A stretch of DNA of 45,232 nucleotides from positions 1 through 45,232 of the forward strand of contig NZ_JYKO02000002.1 of assembly GCF_000949385.2 (NCBI RefSeq), read 5' to 3'. Positions 13,330 through 20,850 of this stretch are shown in pieces; position 1 is the first letter of the stretch, and every line of letters begins with the position of its first letter. The notes beneath the pieces were generated by a model, which ran no database searches, was not told where the DNA came from, and saw only the letters and a list, made by a program, of their open reading frames with translations. The translations under genes and the position numbers were made by a program. The stretch comes from Pseudomonas sp. LFM046. Lineage in GTDB: Bacteria; Pseudomonadota; Gammaproteobacteria; Pseudomonadales; Pseudomonadaceae.

Positions 13330-14091
13330 TCAGATCGCTCCGCCGCGCCAGACGACTCGCCCAATGATCTGGATGGAGCGGAGGCCTTCTTCGGTGATTG
13401 GGAGGTCTGGGTAGCGGGCCTTATCCGGGTTGTCCGAGCGAATGAGCCAGGTGCCAGTGAGTTCGCGAATCAGGCGTTTGACGATGGTTTCGCTGTCCTG
13501 GTCAAGGATCGCGAACATCTTGCCGTTTCGCGGCTCAGTCTGGCTTTCATCGATCAACAGCACCTCGCCGTCATCTAGTGTTGGCCAGTTGCTCTGCCCA
13601 TGGTTGTAAATCACCTTGAGGGTTTCTGGCTTCAGGCTCATGCGGGCCAGCCAGGCGCGTTTGAAAGCAAGGGTACCGTTTACCTCAACGTGCTCATTGA
13701 GGTAGCCGCTACCGGAAGAACCTTTAGCCGTGTACTGCGGGATCAAGGCGTAATCATCCTGATGTGGGGCGCTGCGGTCATCCTTGGTGCCCGTGGGGTT
13801 GTCCTCCCCTTCACTGGTCATCTGCTGTTGTGCAATGGCCAGGTTTTCCGCTAGGCGCGGGCTTACCTCGGCAGGCGAAAACTGGAGTGCCTTACTGAGT
13901 TTTATCAGAGCTTCCAGGTTCAGCGGTATGGTTCCGCGGAGGTATTGGCTCACGGCGCTCTGGGTGGACCAGCCGCACTCGTGAGCCACGCGTAACTGGC
14001 TCAGAGACTTATCGTCTGCCTTGCGTGCTGTGTATATCGCAGATAGGCGCGCGGCTTCTTCTGCGACGTAGGCGGGTTTTTCTCTGTTCAT
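13330..14091 (-). CDS. CI-type S24 phage repressor
   Basis: A 253-residue lysogeny repressor. The N-terminal helix-turn-helix is at about 30-55 (SQLRVAHECGWSTQSAVSQY), followed by a linker and a LexA/CI peptidase S24 domain: HGQSNWPTLDDGEVLLIDE with presumed nucleophile S167, and IVKRLI with K205. Usual repressors have SMWPT or SMEPT; here Asn follows the Ser. I see no Ala-Gly or Cys-Gly cleavage pair in the linker (90-135), so RecA-stimulated self-cleavage is uncertain. ATG 14091 is chosen because a good -10 (14116-14121) would start transcription near 14109, excluding the in-frame ATG at 14124 and TTG at 14127. It faces cro across a 118-base control region. Confidence 0.9.
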   Translation of the reverse strand: MNREKPAYVAEEAARLSAIYTARKADDKSLSQLRVAHECGWSTQSAVSQYLRGTIPLNLEALIKLSKALQFSPAEVSPRLAENLAIAQQQMTSEGEDNPTGTKDDRSAPHQDDYALIPQYTAKGSSGSGYLNEHVEVNGTLAFKRAWLARMSLKPETLKVIYNHGQSNWPTLDDGEVLLIDESQTEPRNGKMFAILDQDSETIVKRLIRELTGTWLIRSDNPDKARYPDLPITEEGLRSIQIIGRVVWRGGAI

Positions 14092-14115
14092 GCGCTCAGC
14101 GTATAAGCAAGGCTT

Positions 14116-14143
14116 ATTATTCATCAACGAGCAATACTGTTAA
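14116..14143 (-). promoter_or_regulatory. Repressor promoter (PRM)
   Basis: On the minus strand: -35 TTAACA (14143-14138), 16-base spacer, -10 AATAAT (14121-14116), each one base from consensus. Transcription would begin near 14109 and read into the repressor at ATG 14091. An ACTGTT motif overlaps the -35. Confidence 0.62.
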
Positions 14144-14149
14144 ATGTGC

Positions 14150-14178
14150 TTGCCAGTCCGTATAAGTGTCACTACTAT
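14150..14178 (+). promoter_or_regulatory. Rightward early promoter (PR)
   Basis: -35 TTGCCA (14150-14155), 17-base spacer, -10 TACTAT (14173-14178). It would start transcription about 25 bases before cro ATG 14210. Its position back to back with PRM is the classic lambdoid switch layout. Confidence 0.68.
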
Positions 14179-14209
14179 CGTGTTGCGAGCATTTCGCGAG
14201 GACAAAGAG

Positions 14210-14416
14210 ATGACTGATGACATTGGCGTGCCCTTAAAGGAGTTCGCCAAGGGCAGGACACAGCCGGAGATGGCTGCAGCGCTGGGAGTGACGCAGAGTG
14301 CGGTATCGCAGATGGTCCATTCCAACCGTGACATCCGTGTACGTGAAACAACGAAGGGACGTTACGAGGCGTTTGAGATCCGGCCCATAGGCAGTCGCCG
14401 GAAGAAGGCAGGTTAA
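14210..14416 (+). CDS. Cro-like repressor
   Basis: A 68-residue DNA-binding protein (MTDDIGVPLKEFAKGRTQ). A helix-turn-helix is clear at about 18-42 (TQPEMAAALGVTQSAVSQMV), with a basic C-terminus ending SRRKKAG. Size and place, directly after PR and opposite the CI-type gene, identify it as the Cro of the switch. The start at 14210 follows AGGACAAAGAG; the frame is open upstream to 14144 but that part overlaps the promoter. Confidence 0.87.
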   Translation: MTDDIGVPLKEFAKGRTQPEMAAALGVTQSAVSQMVHSNRDIRVRETTKGRYEAFEIRPIGSRRKKAG

Positions 14417-14422
14417 GAAGGC

Positions 14423-14459
14423 GCCGGCGGGCTCACCCTCCACGGTTTACACCGCCGGC
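14423..14459 (+). terminator. Hairpin after cro
   Basis: Inverted arms GCCGGCGG (14423-14430) and CCGCCGGC (14452-14459) with a 21-base loop, just after the cro stop. No T-run follows. It sits where lambda has nutR and tR1, so it may be an antitermination or attenuation site. A short palindrome, GGACAGTGTCC, lies further on at 14507-14517. Confidence 0.4.
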
Positions 14460-14553
14460 TCGACGCAATACCACAGCACGTGCACCACGTCTTGAGCCCA
14501 ATACTAGGACAGTGTCCCGGCGTTGGCTATGGCGTGGCAGGAGTTTTAACGCC

Positions 14554-15039
14554 ATGCGAATCGATCCGACCAGGGACACTGGTCCCACGCGCACCCTTGA
14601 ACAAGCCATTGACCGTGACTGCCGCGACTTCCGTGGCGGGTTAAAGGCGGTCTGCGCCATCCTTGATGAGCCGTACGACGGCTTCCAGAAGCGCCTCTCT
14701 GTTTCCTATCCCGAGCACCGCCTTCACGTGGACGACTTTGCCCGCGTGGTGGAGTTGACCCAGGGTGATGCGTCACGCCTGTGGTTTGAGCAGGTGTTCA
14801 GCGTGGTGTGCTACCGGCCGACAGCGGTGGCCGCCACGAAGGAGGCGCTAGTCGCCCTGGCCGAGTTGCTGTCTCGCGAGAGCGCCTTCGTGCTCAGCCT
14901 GCATGAGGGGGCCGACGATTCGCGATGGGAGCCTCACGAAGTGGCTGACTTGGAATTCCACGGCAACCGGGTTATCGAGGCGGTGCTGGGCATCATGGCC
15001 GGGGCCCGTCAGGCGACGGAGGGCAAGGCGAATGGTTGA
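14554..15039 (+). CDS. CII-like phage regulatory protein
   Basis: A 161-residue protein resembling the phage CII/CP76 (PF06892) regulators. LEQAIDRDCRDFRGGLKAVC, FQKRLSVSYPEHRLHVDDFARVVEL is the usual helix-turn-helix arrangement in which a grid of repeats is judged by an early-region activator (seen here at residues 15-70). The rest, from KEALVALAELLSRESAF, is helical. In other phages such proteins help to establish lysogeny. ATG 14554 is preceded by GGAG about 10 bases upstream. It overlaps the following zinc-finger gene by 8 bases. Confidence 0.75.
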   Translation: MRIDPTRDTGPTRTLEQAIDRDCRDFRGGLKAVCAILDEPYDGFQKRLSVSYPEHRLHVDDFARVVELTQGDASRLWFEQVFSVVCYRPTAVAATKEALVALAELLSRESAFVLSLHEGADDSRWEPHEVADLEFHGNRVIEAVLGIMAGARQATEGKANG

Positions 15040-15244
15040 TCTCGTGGATATGGCCAATGAAGTGGCTGAGCTGCGCCTGAATGAAGCGCTGGAGCGTCAG
15101 CGCCGGGAAGGCAACGTGTCGGCAGTGAGCGCCGAGTTCTGCGAAGACTGCGATGACGCCATCCCCGAGCCACGTCGTCTGGCGCTGCCCGGGGTGCAGA
15201 CCTGCGTCGAGTGCCAGGGGCTGCGGGAGGTGCGTCGTGCATGA
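15032..15244 (+). CDS. TraR/DksA-type zinc-finger protein
   Basis: A 70-residue protein with an N-terminal helix (MANEVAELRLNEALERQRRE) and a C4 zinc finger: CEDCDDAIPEPRR ... CVECQ, matching the DksA/TraR C-terminal finger. TraR binds the RNA polymerase secondary channel and mimics DksA plus ppGpp. Phage copies are common here, after CII. Conserved EFCEDCDDAIPE-type sequence is strong evidence. Start and stop overlap the neighbours, showing one transcription unit with the replication gene. Confidence 0.9.
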   Translation: MVDLVDMANEVAELRLNEALERQRREGNVSAVSAEFCEDCDDAIPEPRRLALPGVQTCVECQGLREVRRA

Positions 15245-17978
15245 CCACATTCCACTGGCGCTTTCTGACCTACACCTGCTGCTGAGCTATATCCCGGCCA
15301 CCGATCGCGAGACGTGGTTACAGGTCGGCATGGGCATCAAGGCTGAGTTTGGCCAGAACGGTTTCGACGCATGGGACACCTGGAGCCAGACCGGTACCGG
15401 CTATAACCTGCGGGATGCGAAAACGGTGTGGCGCAGCTTCAAGAAGGGTGGCGTGGGCCTGGGCACGGTGATCAAGCTGGCTCAGGGCAACGGCTGGAAG
15501 CCCGAGCGCACGGAGATGACCCGCGAGGACCGCCAGCGTCTGGCCGAGCAGCATGAATCCCGGCGCAAGGCGCGCCAGGCTGAAGTCGAGGCCGACGAGG
15601 CTAAGGCGGCAACGATGCGCGCTGCAGTGGCCGACGCCTGTTCGATCATCTGGCAGCAGCATGTACAAGCCGATGGAGCTAGCGCCTACCTGGCTCGCAA
15701 GGGCGTAGGCGCCCATGGCGTCGGCTTCCTGCGTCGTACCGTGGTGCTGGAGATCGACGACCAGTCCGAGCGTTGCCAGATATGGGCCGGCACCGACGCC
15801 CAGACCTACCTCAGAAACCTACCAAAGCCCCGCCCGGCACACCTATCGATGCTGGTGATGCGTCGCGGCGACCTAGTAATTCCATTGCGCGATGCCAGTG
15901 GCGCCCTGCATGCCCTCCAGCATATCGGTGGCAACGGCACCAAGCTGTTTCCCAAGTACGGCCGCAAGAGCGGTTGCTTCCATGTGCTGACGGAGCTGGA
16001 TGGCGCTGAGGTGATCGGTCTGGCCGAGGGCTATGCCACGGCCGCCAGCTGCGTTGAGGCGTCCGGCTGGCCGGTGGTAATGGCGGTCGACTCCGGAAAC
16101 CTGCCGGCGGTGGCCAGGGCGCTGCGCGAGCAGTTCCCCGTCGCGCGCCTGGTTTTGTGTGGCGATGATGACCCAGCGAAGCCCGGCAACCCGGGGCGCA
16201 GCAAGGCCGAAGCGGCTGCGCTGGAGGTGAGCGGCGTGGCGGTGTTTCCGACCGGCGCCGACGGCAAGGATTGGAATGACCTGCACCAGGCTGCGGGGCG
16301 CGATGTGGTGCGCGAGCAGCTGCTGGCGGCGTTGGCCTTGCAGCCCGTCGTGCGGTCGGCGTTGGACAGCGTAGGCGACGATCTTCCCCCGACCCCATCT
16401 GGTGATGCCGCCGAGGCGGCCGCTCCAACAGAGGGGGGCGGGGGGAGTGCGGTTGACCCGCTGGAGCGGCTGATTGGGCGCTATGCCCTGGTGGAGGGCG
16501 ACACCAAGGTGTTCGACCTGCATGGGCGCGTGGTGATGAAGAAGTCCGCCTTCGAATTGCTGGTCACGCGGCCCCTGGCCAAGCGCTGGTATGACTTCGA
16601 AGATAAGAAGTGCATCTCGCCGGATTTGGCAAGGCGCATGGCCGAGCAGGCTGTGATGGATGCCAAGGGCAAGCGGGGTCGAGAAAAGGCCGGGGCGAAG
16701 GCCGTGGCGCCGACCGAGCGTTACGTTTACATCGATGGCACCCAGGACATCTGGGACGATGCCAAGCGTCGGCGCATCCCGGTAGCGGCCCTGCGCGTGG
16801 CCCTGGGCGATGCCTTCTCGCTGTGGCTGAACAGTGACGAGCGGCGGGTGGTGGATCAGGAGCACCTGGTGTTCGACCCGCGCATGGAGAAGGACCCGAG
16901 CATCTACATCAATACCTTTGACGGCCTGCCGATGGTGCCCGGTACTGATTTCAGCAAGTGCACGGCGATCCTGCAAATGGTGAACTTCCTCTGTAACGAC
17001 GATGAGGCTGCTGTGCGCTGGTTGCTCTGCTGGCTGGCCCTGCCGCTACAGAAGGTCGGCTCCAAGATGGCGACGGCGGTGCTGATGCACTCGACCATGG
17101 AAGGCTCCGGCAAGAGCCTGTTGCTGTCGGACATCATGCGGGAGATCTACGGCGCCTATGGGGCGACCGTGGGGCAGACCCAGCTGGAGTCGCAGTGGTC
17201 GGCCTGGCAGTCGAACAAGCTGTTTGGCGTGTTCGAGGAAGTGGTCAGTCGCGACCAGCGCTACAACCAGGTCGGCAAGATCAAGCACATGGTCACCGGC
17301 AAGACCATGCGCATCGAGTCGAAGTTCATCAGTGGTTGGGAAGAGACCAACTACATGAACGCCGTGTTCCTCTCCAACGAAATCATCCCTTGGCCCATCG
17401 CCCCTGACGATCGGCGGCTGCTCGTGATCTGGCCCGAGCTCACCCTGCAGGGCGAATTGCTCGAGCGCGTGATTGCCGAAATCAAGGACGGCGGAATACA
17501 GGCGCTGTACGGCTACCTGTTGCAACACGACGTGGGCGACTTCCACGCCCATACCCGGCCGCCGAAGACGGCAGCGCGGCAGCGCCTGGTCGACCTCTCG
17601 CTGGCCAGCTGGCAGACGTTCCTGGCCGAATGGCGCGCCGGCTACCTGGGCGACCTGTTCAAGCCCTGCGTGAGCAGCGACCTGTACTGCCTGTTCCTCG
17701 AGTGGTGTTCACGGAACAAGGAGCACACGCTGAGCCACACGAAGTTCAGCGGCTTCATCGGCACCCAGGTGCCCAAGGAGAAGGGCGTGCCCTGGTACGA
17801 CGGCAAGCGGCGGGCCTTCGGGACGTTCTTCTTCCCCTGCAACACGGTCGATCCTTCCCCGCCCCCATCCCTGGAGAGCAAGGCGCTTGGCCAGTCGGTC
17901 GAGGCGTGGCGCGCTTCGGCGCGCCTGGCTGGCTGGCACGTCGACAACTGGGACCACATGAAGAAGGAGGCCGCATGA
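15237..17978 (+). CDS. Primase-helicase replication protein
   Basis: A 913-residue replication protein starting at GTG 15237, where it overlaps the zinc-finger gene by 8 bases. Domains in order: a PriCT-2 type region (about 12-75: YIPATDRETWLQVGMGIKAEF, FDAWDTWS); a charged helix; a Toprim primase domain (about 260-350: GLAEGYATA, then LVLCGDDD); and a D5/DUF5906-like superfamily 3 helicase with Walker A MEGSGKS (G625-K626-S627). It would make primers and unwind DNA at the phage origin, replacing separate O/P or DnaB-loader proteins. The repeat array directly downstream is a likely partner site. Near-terminal residues DHMKKEAA end the chain. Confidence 0.92.
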   Translation: MHDHIPLALSDLHLLLSYIPATDRETWLQVGMGIKAEFGQNGFDAWDTWSQTGTGYNLRDAKTVWRSFKKGGVGLGTVIKLAQGNGWKPERTEMTREDRQRLAEQHESRRKARQAEVEADEAKAATMRAAVADACSIIWQQHVQADGASAYLARKGVGAHGVGFLRRTVVLEIDDQSERCQIWAGTDAQTYLRNLPKPRPAHLSMLVMRRGDLVIPLRDASGALHALQHIGGNGTKLFPKYGRKSGCFHVLTELDGAEVIGLAEGYATAASCVEASGWPVVMAVDSGNLPAVARALREQFPVARLVLCGDDDPAKPGNPGRSKAEAAALEVSGVAVFPTGADGKDWNDLHQAAGRDVVREQLLAALALQPVVRSALDSVGDDLPPTPSGDAAEAAAPTEGGGGSAVDPLERLIGRYALVEGDTKVFDLHGRVVMKKSAFELLVTRPLAKRWYDFEDKKCISPDLARRMAEQAVMDAKGKRGREKAGAKAVAPTERYVYIDGTQDIWDDAKRRRIPVAALRVALGDAFSLWLNSDERRVVDQEHLVFDPRMEKDPSIYINTFDGLPMVPGTDFSKCTAILQMVNFLCNDDEAAVRWLLCWLALPLQKVGSKMATAVLMHSTMEGSGKSLLLSDIMREIYGAYGATVGQTQLESQWSAWQSNKLFGVFEEVVSRDQRYNQVGKIKHMVTGKTMRIESKFISGWEETNYMNAVFLSNEIIPWPIAPDDRRLLVIWPELTLQGELLERVIAEIKDGGIQALYGYLLQHDVGDFHAHTRPPKTAARQRLVDLSLASWQTFLAEWRAGYLGDLFKPCVSSDLYCLFLEWCSRNKEHTLSHTKFSGFIGTQVPKEKGVPWYDGKRRAFGTFFFPCNTVDPSPPPSLESKALGQSVEAWRASARLAGWHVDNWDHMKKEAA

Positions 17979-18151
17979 CGCCCGTAAGTGTGTCAGGTGT
18001 GTCAGGTGTGTTTCAGGTCGATTTCCGGGACCTGACACAGCGTAAACCCGCGCCGTCTTTGACCTGCGGGGCGGGTGTGTCGGGTGTGTCAGGTTTAACG
18101 CGGGCGCGTGCGTGCGTGCGCATTTTTCTATCGGATGATGAATACCCCTGA
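17975..18151 (+). CDS. Possible small protein over the iterons
   Basis: A 58-codon frame (MTPVSVSGVSGVFQ) whose ATG overlaps the primase stop by 4 bases. The VSG repeats come simply from the in-register 9-bp repeats (GTG TCA GGT), so the frame may be an accident of the array. Not recognised. Confidence 0.28.
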   Translation: MTPVSVSGVSGVFQVDFRDLTQRKPAPSLTCGAGVSGVSGLTRARACVRIFLSDDEYP

Positions 18152-18289
18152 CGAGAAGAAATTTTTCCTTTACGCGAGAAACAACCCAACACACCTGACA
18201 CACCTAACACACCATTAGTTAATCAATTGATTTGTAAGGATTTTGAGTGTGTCAGGTGTGAGTCAGGTTTGGCGAAAAGTGTGTCAGGT
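17990..18289. repeat. 9-bp iteron array, candidate origin
   Basis: About a dozen copies of GTGTCAGGT or close variants in both directions. Direct copies: 17990-17998, 17999-18007, 18077-18085 (one change), 18086-18094, 18249-18257, 18260-18268 (variant), 18281-18289. Inverted copies: 18030-18038, and three in a row at 18184-18210. Many abut in exact 9-bp register. They flank an AT-rich stretch (18211-18244) in otherwise GC-rich DNA. Together with the primase-helicase next to it, this looks like a phage replication origin with initiator-binding iterons and a melting site. The role is inferred. Confidence 0.7.
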
Positions 18290-18313
18290 CGAATTTCAGG
18301 GGGGGCGAGCAGG

Positions 18314-18784
18314 ATGATCAAGAAGATTGAAGAGGTGCTTCAGCACTGGGGAGAGAAATGCCGTCGGGCGGGTGTTGGCGGCGGGCTGGGCAGCACGCTC
18401 GGCGCAGTGATGCAGTGGCAGGGTACGCCGCCCCGTACCGGCTATGGGTCAAAGACGTTGCTGGGCGGTGGCGGGGTAGACCTGGCTGCCAGCGAGGTGG
18501 ACGCGGTCCTGGCTGAGCTGGGTCGCCAGGGAGAGCGCCAGGATCAGCGCCTGGCACAGGCGTGGGCCGCCGCCGGGCGAAGCGGGAGGCCGCCGTTCTG
18601 CCTGGACACGCAACTGGTTCTGCTGGCCAAGGTGCGTTACCTCACCGACCCCATGCCGCTGGTGGAGCAGCAGATGCGGAGGGTGAAGATCGATGGACGG
18701 CGCACCTATGACCTGCGCGTGCACCAGCTGCATGAGCGCATCCGCGATGGGCTGAAGGCGCGTGCCGAGGCTCGCGCAGCATGA
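18314..18784 (+). CDS. Hypothetical protein in late-regulator position
   Basis: A 156-residue protein (MIKKIEEVLQHWGEKCRRAG). It has a helical N-terminus, a Gly-rich patch (GVGGGLGS), and a C-terminal part with LVLLAKVRYLTDPMPLVEQQM and RTYDLRVHQLHERI, which could be a helix-turn-helix. No certain family. It is the last early gene before a 300-base gap with two terminators and the late genes, the place of an antiterminator Q in lambdoid phages, so a role in late-gene control is proposed from position only. An AGGA site precedes ATG 18314. Confidence 0.65.
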   Translation: MIKKIEEVLQHWGEKCRRAGVGGGLGSTLGAVMQWQGTPPRTGYGSKTLLGGGGVDLAASEVDAVLAELGRQGERQDQRLAQAWAAAGRSGRPPFCLDTQLVLLAKVRYLTDPMPLVEQQMRRVKIDGRRTYDLRVHQLHERIRDGLKARAEARAA

Positions 18785-18986
18785 CCGCTCGTCGGCGCAA
18801 AAGTGTCCAAGTGGTGTCGAGTGGCGCCGATGAGGTGCCGAGCGGCGTCGGCGTTTTTCACCCGTTGTCGCCATTGCGTTCCGGCTGTAGAAAGTCCCCA
18901 TGATTTCATAAATGCGCCTAGCGCCCACAGAGCACGTGCTGTGCACCACGAGGCAAGCCGCTCCACCGGCTCCCGCCTCATCCCCA

Positions 18987-19010
18987 AGCCCCGCCCTCGG
19001 CGGGGCTTTT
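18987..19010 (+). terminator. Intrinsic terminator, tR'-like
   Basis: 9-bp stem AGCCCCGCC / GGCGGGGCT with a 3-base loop, followed by TTTT. It lies in the leader before the holin gene. Confidence 0.82.
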
Positions 19011-19048
19011 CTTTTCCGCCTAGGGCCAGCGAACGCCCGAAGCGCTTC

Positions 19049-19070
19049 GCCCGCGGGCTGCGGGCTTTTT
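19049..19070 (+). terminator. Second leader terminator
   Basis: Stem GCCCGC / GCGGGC, 5-base loop, then five T. It lies just before the holin start, so late expression probably needs readthrough or antitermination. Confidence 0.75.
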
Positions 19071-19085
19071 ATTGAGAGCCGAACG

Positions 19086-19460
19086 ATGACCGAGAAGGAC
19101 CCGAGCCTGTGGGGGATTGTCCTTGCCTGGCTGCTCGAACCATCGCCGGCGCTGCAGGGGTTTCTTATGGCTCTGCTTATCGCTGTGTTGCGGCTGATCT
19201 ACGACCGCAAAGAGAAGGCCTGGCAACGCATTGCCCTGGAAGGGCTGCTGTGTGGCCTGCTGACGGTTGCTGGAACATCCATCACCGCCCTGGCGCTGAG
19301 CTTCTGGTGGCCAACCTTCCAGGCTCCTGTGGCGCAGATCGCCATCGGTGTCGGCGGCACGGTGGGTTTCTTCGGTGTCGAAGCGGTACGACGAGCAGCT
19401 ATCCGCCTGTTGGGTTCACAGCTCCGGCAGGTTGCCCCGGGCGATAGCGAGCAGCAGTAG
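19086..19460 (+). CDS. Lambda-family holin
   Basis: A 124-residue inner-membrane protein with about three hydrophobic segments: LQGFLMALLIAVLRLIY (23-39), LEGLLCGLLTVAGTSITALAL (about 51-71), and APVAQIAIGVGGTVGFFGVEAV (about 79-100). MTEKDPSLWGIVLAWL and the GVGGTVGFFGVE loop are typical of the lambda holin S / Phage_holin_3_1 group. It would form the membrane lesion that times lysis. It lies at the start of the late region, 23 kb away from the endolysin, so the lysis genes are split. Confidence 0.87.
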   Translation: MTEKDPSLWGIVLAWLLEPSPALQGFLMALLIAVLRLIYDRKEKAWQRIALEGLLCGLLTVAGTSITALALSFWWPTFQAPVAQIAIGVGGTVGFFGVEAVRRAAIRLLGSQLRQVAPGDSEQQ

Positions 19461-19468
19461 GTGGCGCG

Positions 19469-20206
19469 ATGTTCAAGGTTTCGTCGGTGGGTCTCTCCAA
19501 TCAGCTAGCCATGCTGATTGACCTGGAAGAGCGGCACATCCCGGTGGCCACCGTGTTGGCGTTGAACCAGACGGCCTACGACCTGAGGGAGCGTCTGCAG
19601 CAGGAAATGGAATCGGTCTTCGACCGTCCGACCCGTTACACATTGAACAGCCTCAAGGTATTCCCCGCGACCCGGCAACGGCTCGAAGCGCGTGTGTGGA
19701 TGAAGGATGAGTCGGTCAAGGCTGAACCCGCGACGCGATGGTTGTCCCCGGAGATCTTCGGCGGCGATCGGCGCAACACGCGCATCGAGCGGCAGCTGCG
19801 CGAGCGGGGCATCCTGCCGGAAGGCAAGTTCATCGTGCCGGGTGCAGGCGCCAAGCTCGACCGTTTCGGCAACATCAGCCGTGGGCAGGTGACGAAGGCG
19901 GTGTCGGGGGTTCGTGGCTTTACCGAGCAGGGCTACAACGCGAACGCCACTTACAGTGTGCGCAGTCAGCGCAAAGGCTACGGCCGCAAATACTTCGTAA
20001 TGCGTCGGGGTTTCGAGTTCATCGGCATTGCCGAGCGGACCGGCCGGGGGCGGGACAAGGTGCAGATGATTCTGGCCTTTGTCAGCAAACCTTCATACCA
20101 GAAGGCGCTGCACTTCTTCGAGGTGTCCGATGAGTTCGTGGCTCAGCGGCTGCCGCAGCGATTCGCGGAAGCCCTCGCGAAGGAGCTGCGGTACGGTCGC
20201 CGATAG
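19469..20206 (+). CDS. Minor tail protein Z-like
   Basis: A 245-residue protein (MFKVSSVGLSNQLAMLIDLE). The N-terminal region IPVATVLALNQTAYDLRERLQQEM and the middle FDRPTRYTLNSLKV resemble the minor-tail-Z family, which sits at the head-tail end of siphophage tails. The C-terminal part is basic. It is placed before the terminase genes rather than among the tail genes, which is unusual for lambda but seen in other Pseudomonas prophages, as far as I recall. Could also be a structural protein of another kind. Confidence 0.55.
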   Translation: MFKVSSVGLSNQLAMLIDLEERHIPVATVLALNQTAYDLRERLQQEMESVFDRPTRYTLNSLKVFPATRQRLEARVWMKDESVKAEPATRWLSPEIFGGDRRNTRIERQLRERGILPEGKFIVPGAGAKLDRFGNISRGQVTKAVSGVRGFTEQGYNANATYSVRSQRKGYGRKYFVMRRGFEFIGIAERTGRGRDKVQMILAFVSKPSYQKALHFFEVSDEFVAQRLPQRFAEALAKELRYGRR

Positions 20207-20322
20207 GCTGGACCTATCGGGCGGGTCCTCCCCGGAGGGGCGCCCCTATACGGGTAATTCGAGCCACGTTTTCTCTCTAGCTGAAATTCGGACAGGGATG
20301 TCCGTCTTTCCTGAGGTTGGAC
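20207..20322 (+). other. Candidate cos region
   Basis: A 116-base gap just before the small terminase gene, where lambda-type phages carry cos. It holds the palindrome GGGGCGCCCC (20237-20246), GC-rich flanks, a GGACA/TGTCC inverted pair near 20290-20303, and an AT-richer part in between. The cut site cannot be read from sequence alone. Confidence 0.45.
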
Positions 20323-20850
20323 ATGGGTAAGCAAGTCACCAAGGCAGAGCTGAGCGAAATCGTCGGCCGCGACGAGCGCACCTTGAGTCGCTGGCAAAAC
20401 GACGGCATGCCCGTCGCCGAGTACGGCATGGGTCGCGGCAACGAGAACCAGTACGACACCGAACAGGTGATCGGCTGGCTGATCCAGATCGCGGCGCTCA
20501 ACGGCAAGAAGGAGAGCGCCCGCGACCGGCTCGACCGAATCCGGGCGGACCGTGAAGAGGTGGCCTTGGCCAAGGACCTCGACGAGGTTGTGGTGGCGGA
20601 GGAAATGATCGAGCGCTTCGAGGCCATGATCACCGCCGCCAAGCTGGAGCTGCTGAACACCTTCCCCGAGAACCTGGCCGCCGACCTGTCGGCCCGCTAC
20701 GGCATCGACGTGGATGTCGAACTGATCCGCGAACCCATCGCGGGAATCCTCACGGAGCTTTCCAACTATGACCCTGATGACGATGACCCGTCTGACGGGG
20801 ACTTTGACGAGCCGGACGATCCGGAGACAGCTGAGGAAGACGGCGAATAA
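20323..20850 (+). CDS. Terminase small subunit (Nu1-like)
   Basis: A 175-residue DNA-packaging protein of the Nu1 kind. The N-terminal winged helix binds cos: QVTKAELSEIVGRDERTLSRWQNDGMPVA is visible in residues 3-33, and NQYDTEQVIGWLIQ follows. A helical middle (RDRLDRIRADREEVALAKDL) precedes a very acidic tail (DPDDDDPSDGDFDEPDDPE), which would contact the large subunit. ATG 20323 has a GAGG site 7 bases upstream; an in-frame TTG lies 6 bases earlier. The end overlaps the large-subunit start by 83 bases. Confidence 0.9.
   Translation: MGKQVTKAELSEIVGRDERTLSRWQNDGMPVAEYGMGRGNENQYDTEQVIGWLIQIAALNGKKESARDRLDRIRADREEVALAKDLDEVVVAEEMIERFEAMITAAKLELLNTFPENLAADLSARYGIDVDVELIREPIAGILTELSNYDPDDDDPSDGDFDEPDDPETAEEDGE

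Larger units (their letters stand above)
18785..19085 (+). promoter_or_regulatory. Gap before late genes, two terminators
   Basis: About 300 bases without a convincing gene. It contains two intrinsic terminators (18987-19010 and 19049-19070). The layout, early regulator gene then leader with terminators then holin, matches lambda Q-pR'-tR'. I cannot point to a certain promoter; the AT-richer stretch near 18895-18915 is the best candidate region. Confidence 0.5.

Noticed and set aside
17990-18289. CRISPR array
   Set aside because: The repeats are 9 bp, in both directions and without equal unique spacers, so iterons fit better. No cas genes are present.
18803-19075. Small frame in the gap before the holin
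   Set aside because: It runs through two terminators, is Pro/Arg-rich and has no ribosome site; more likely leader DNA.
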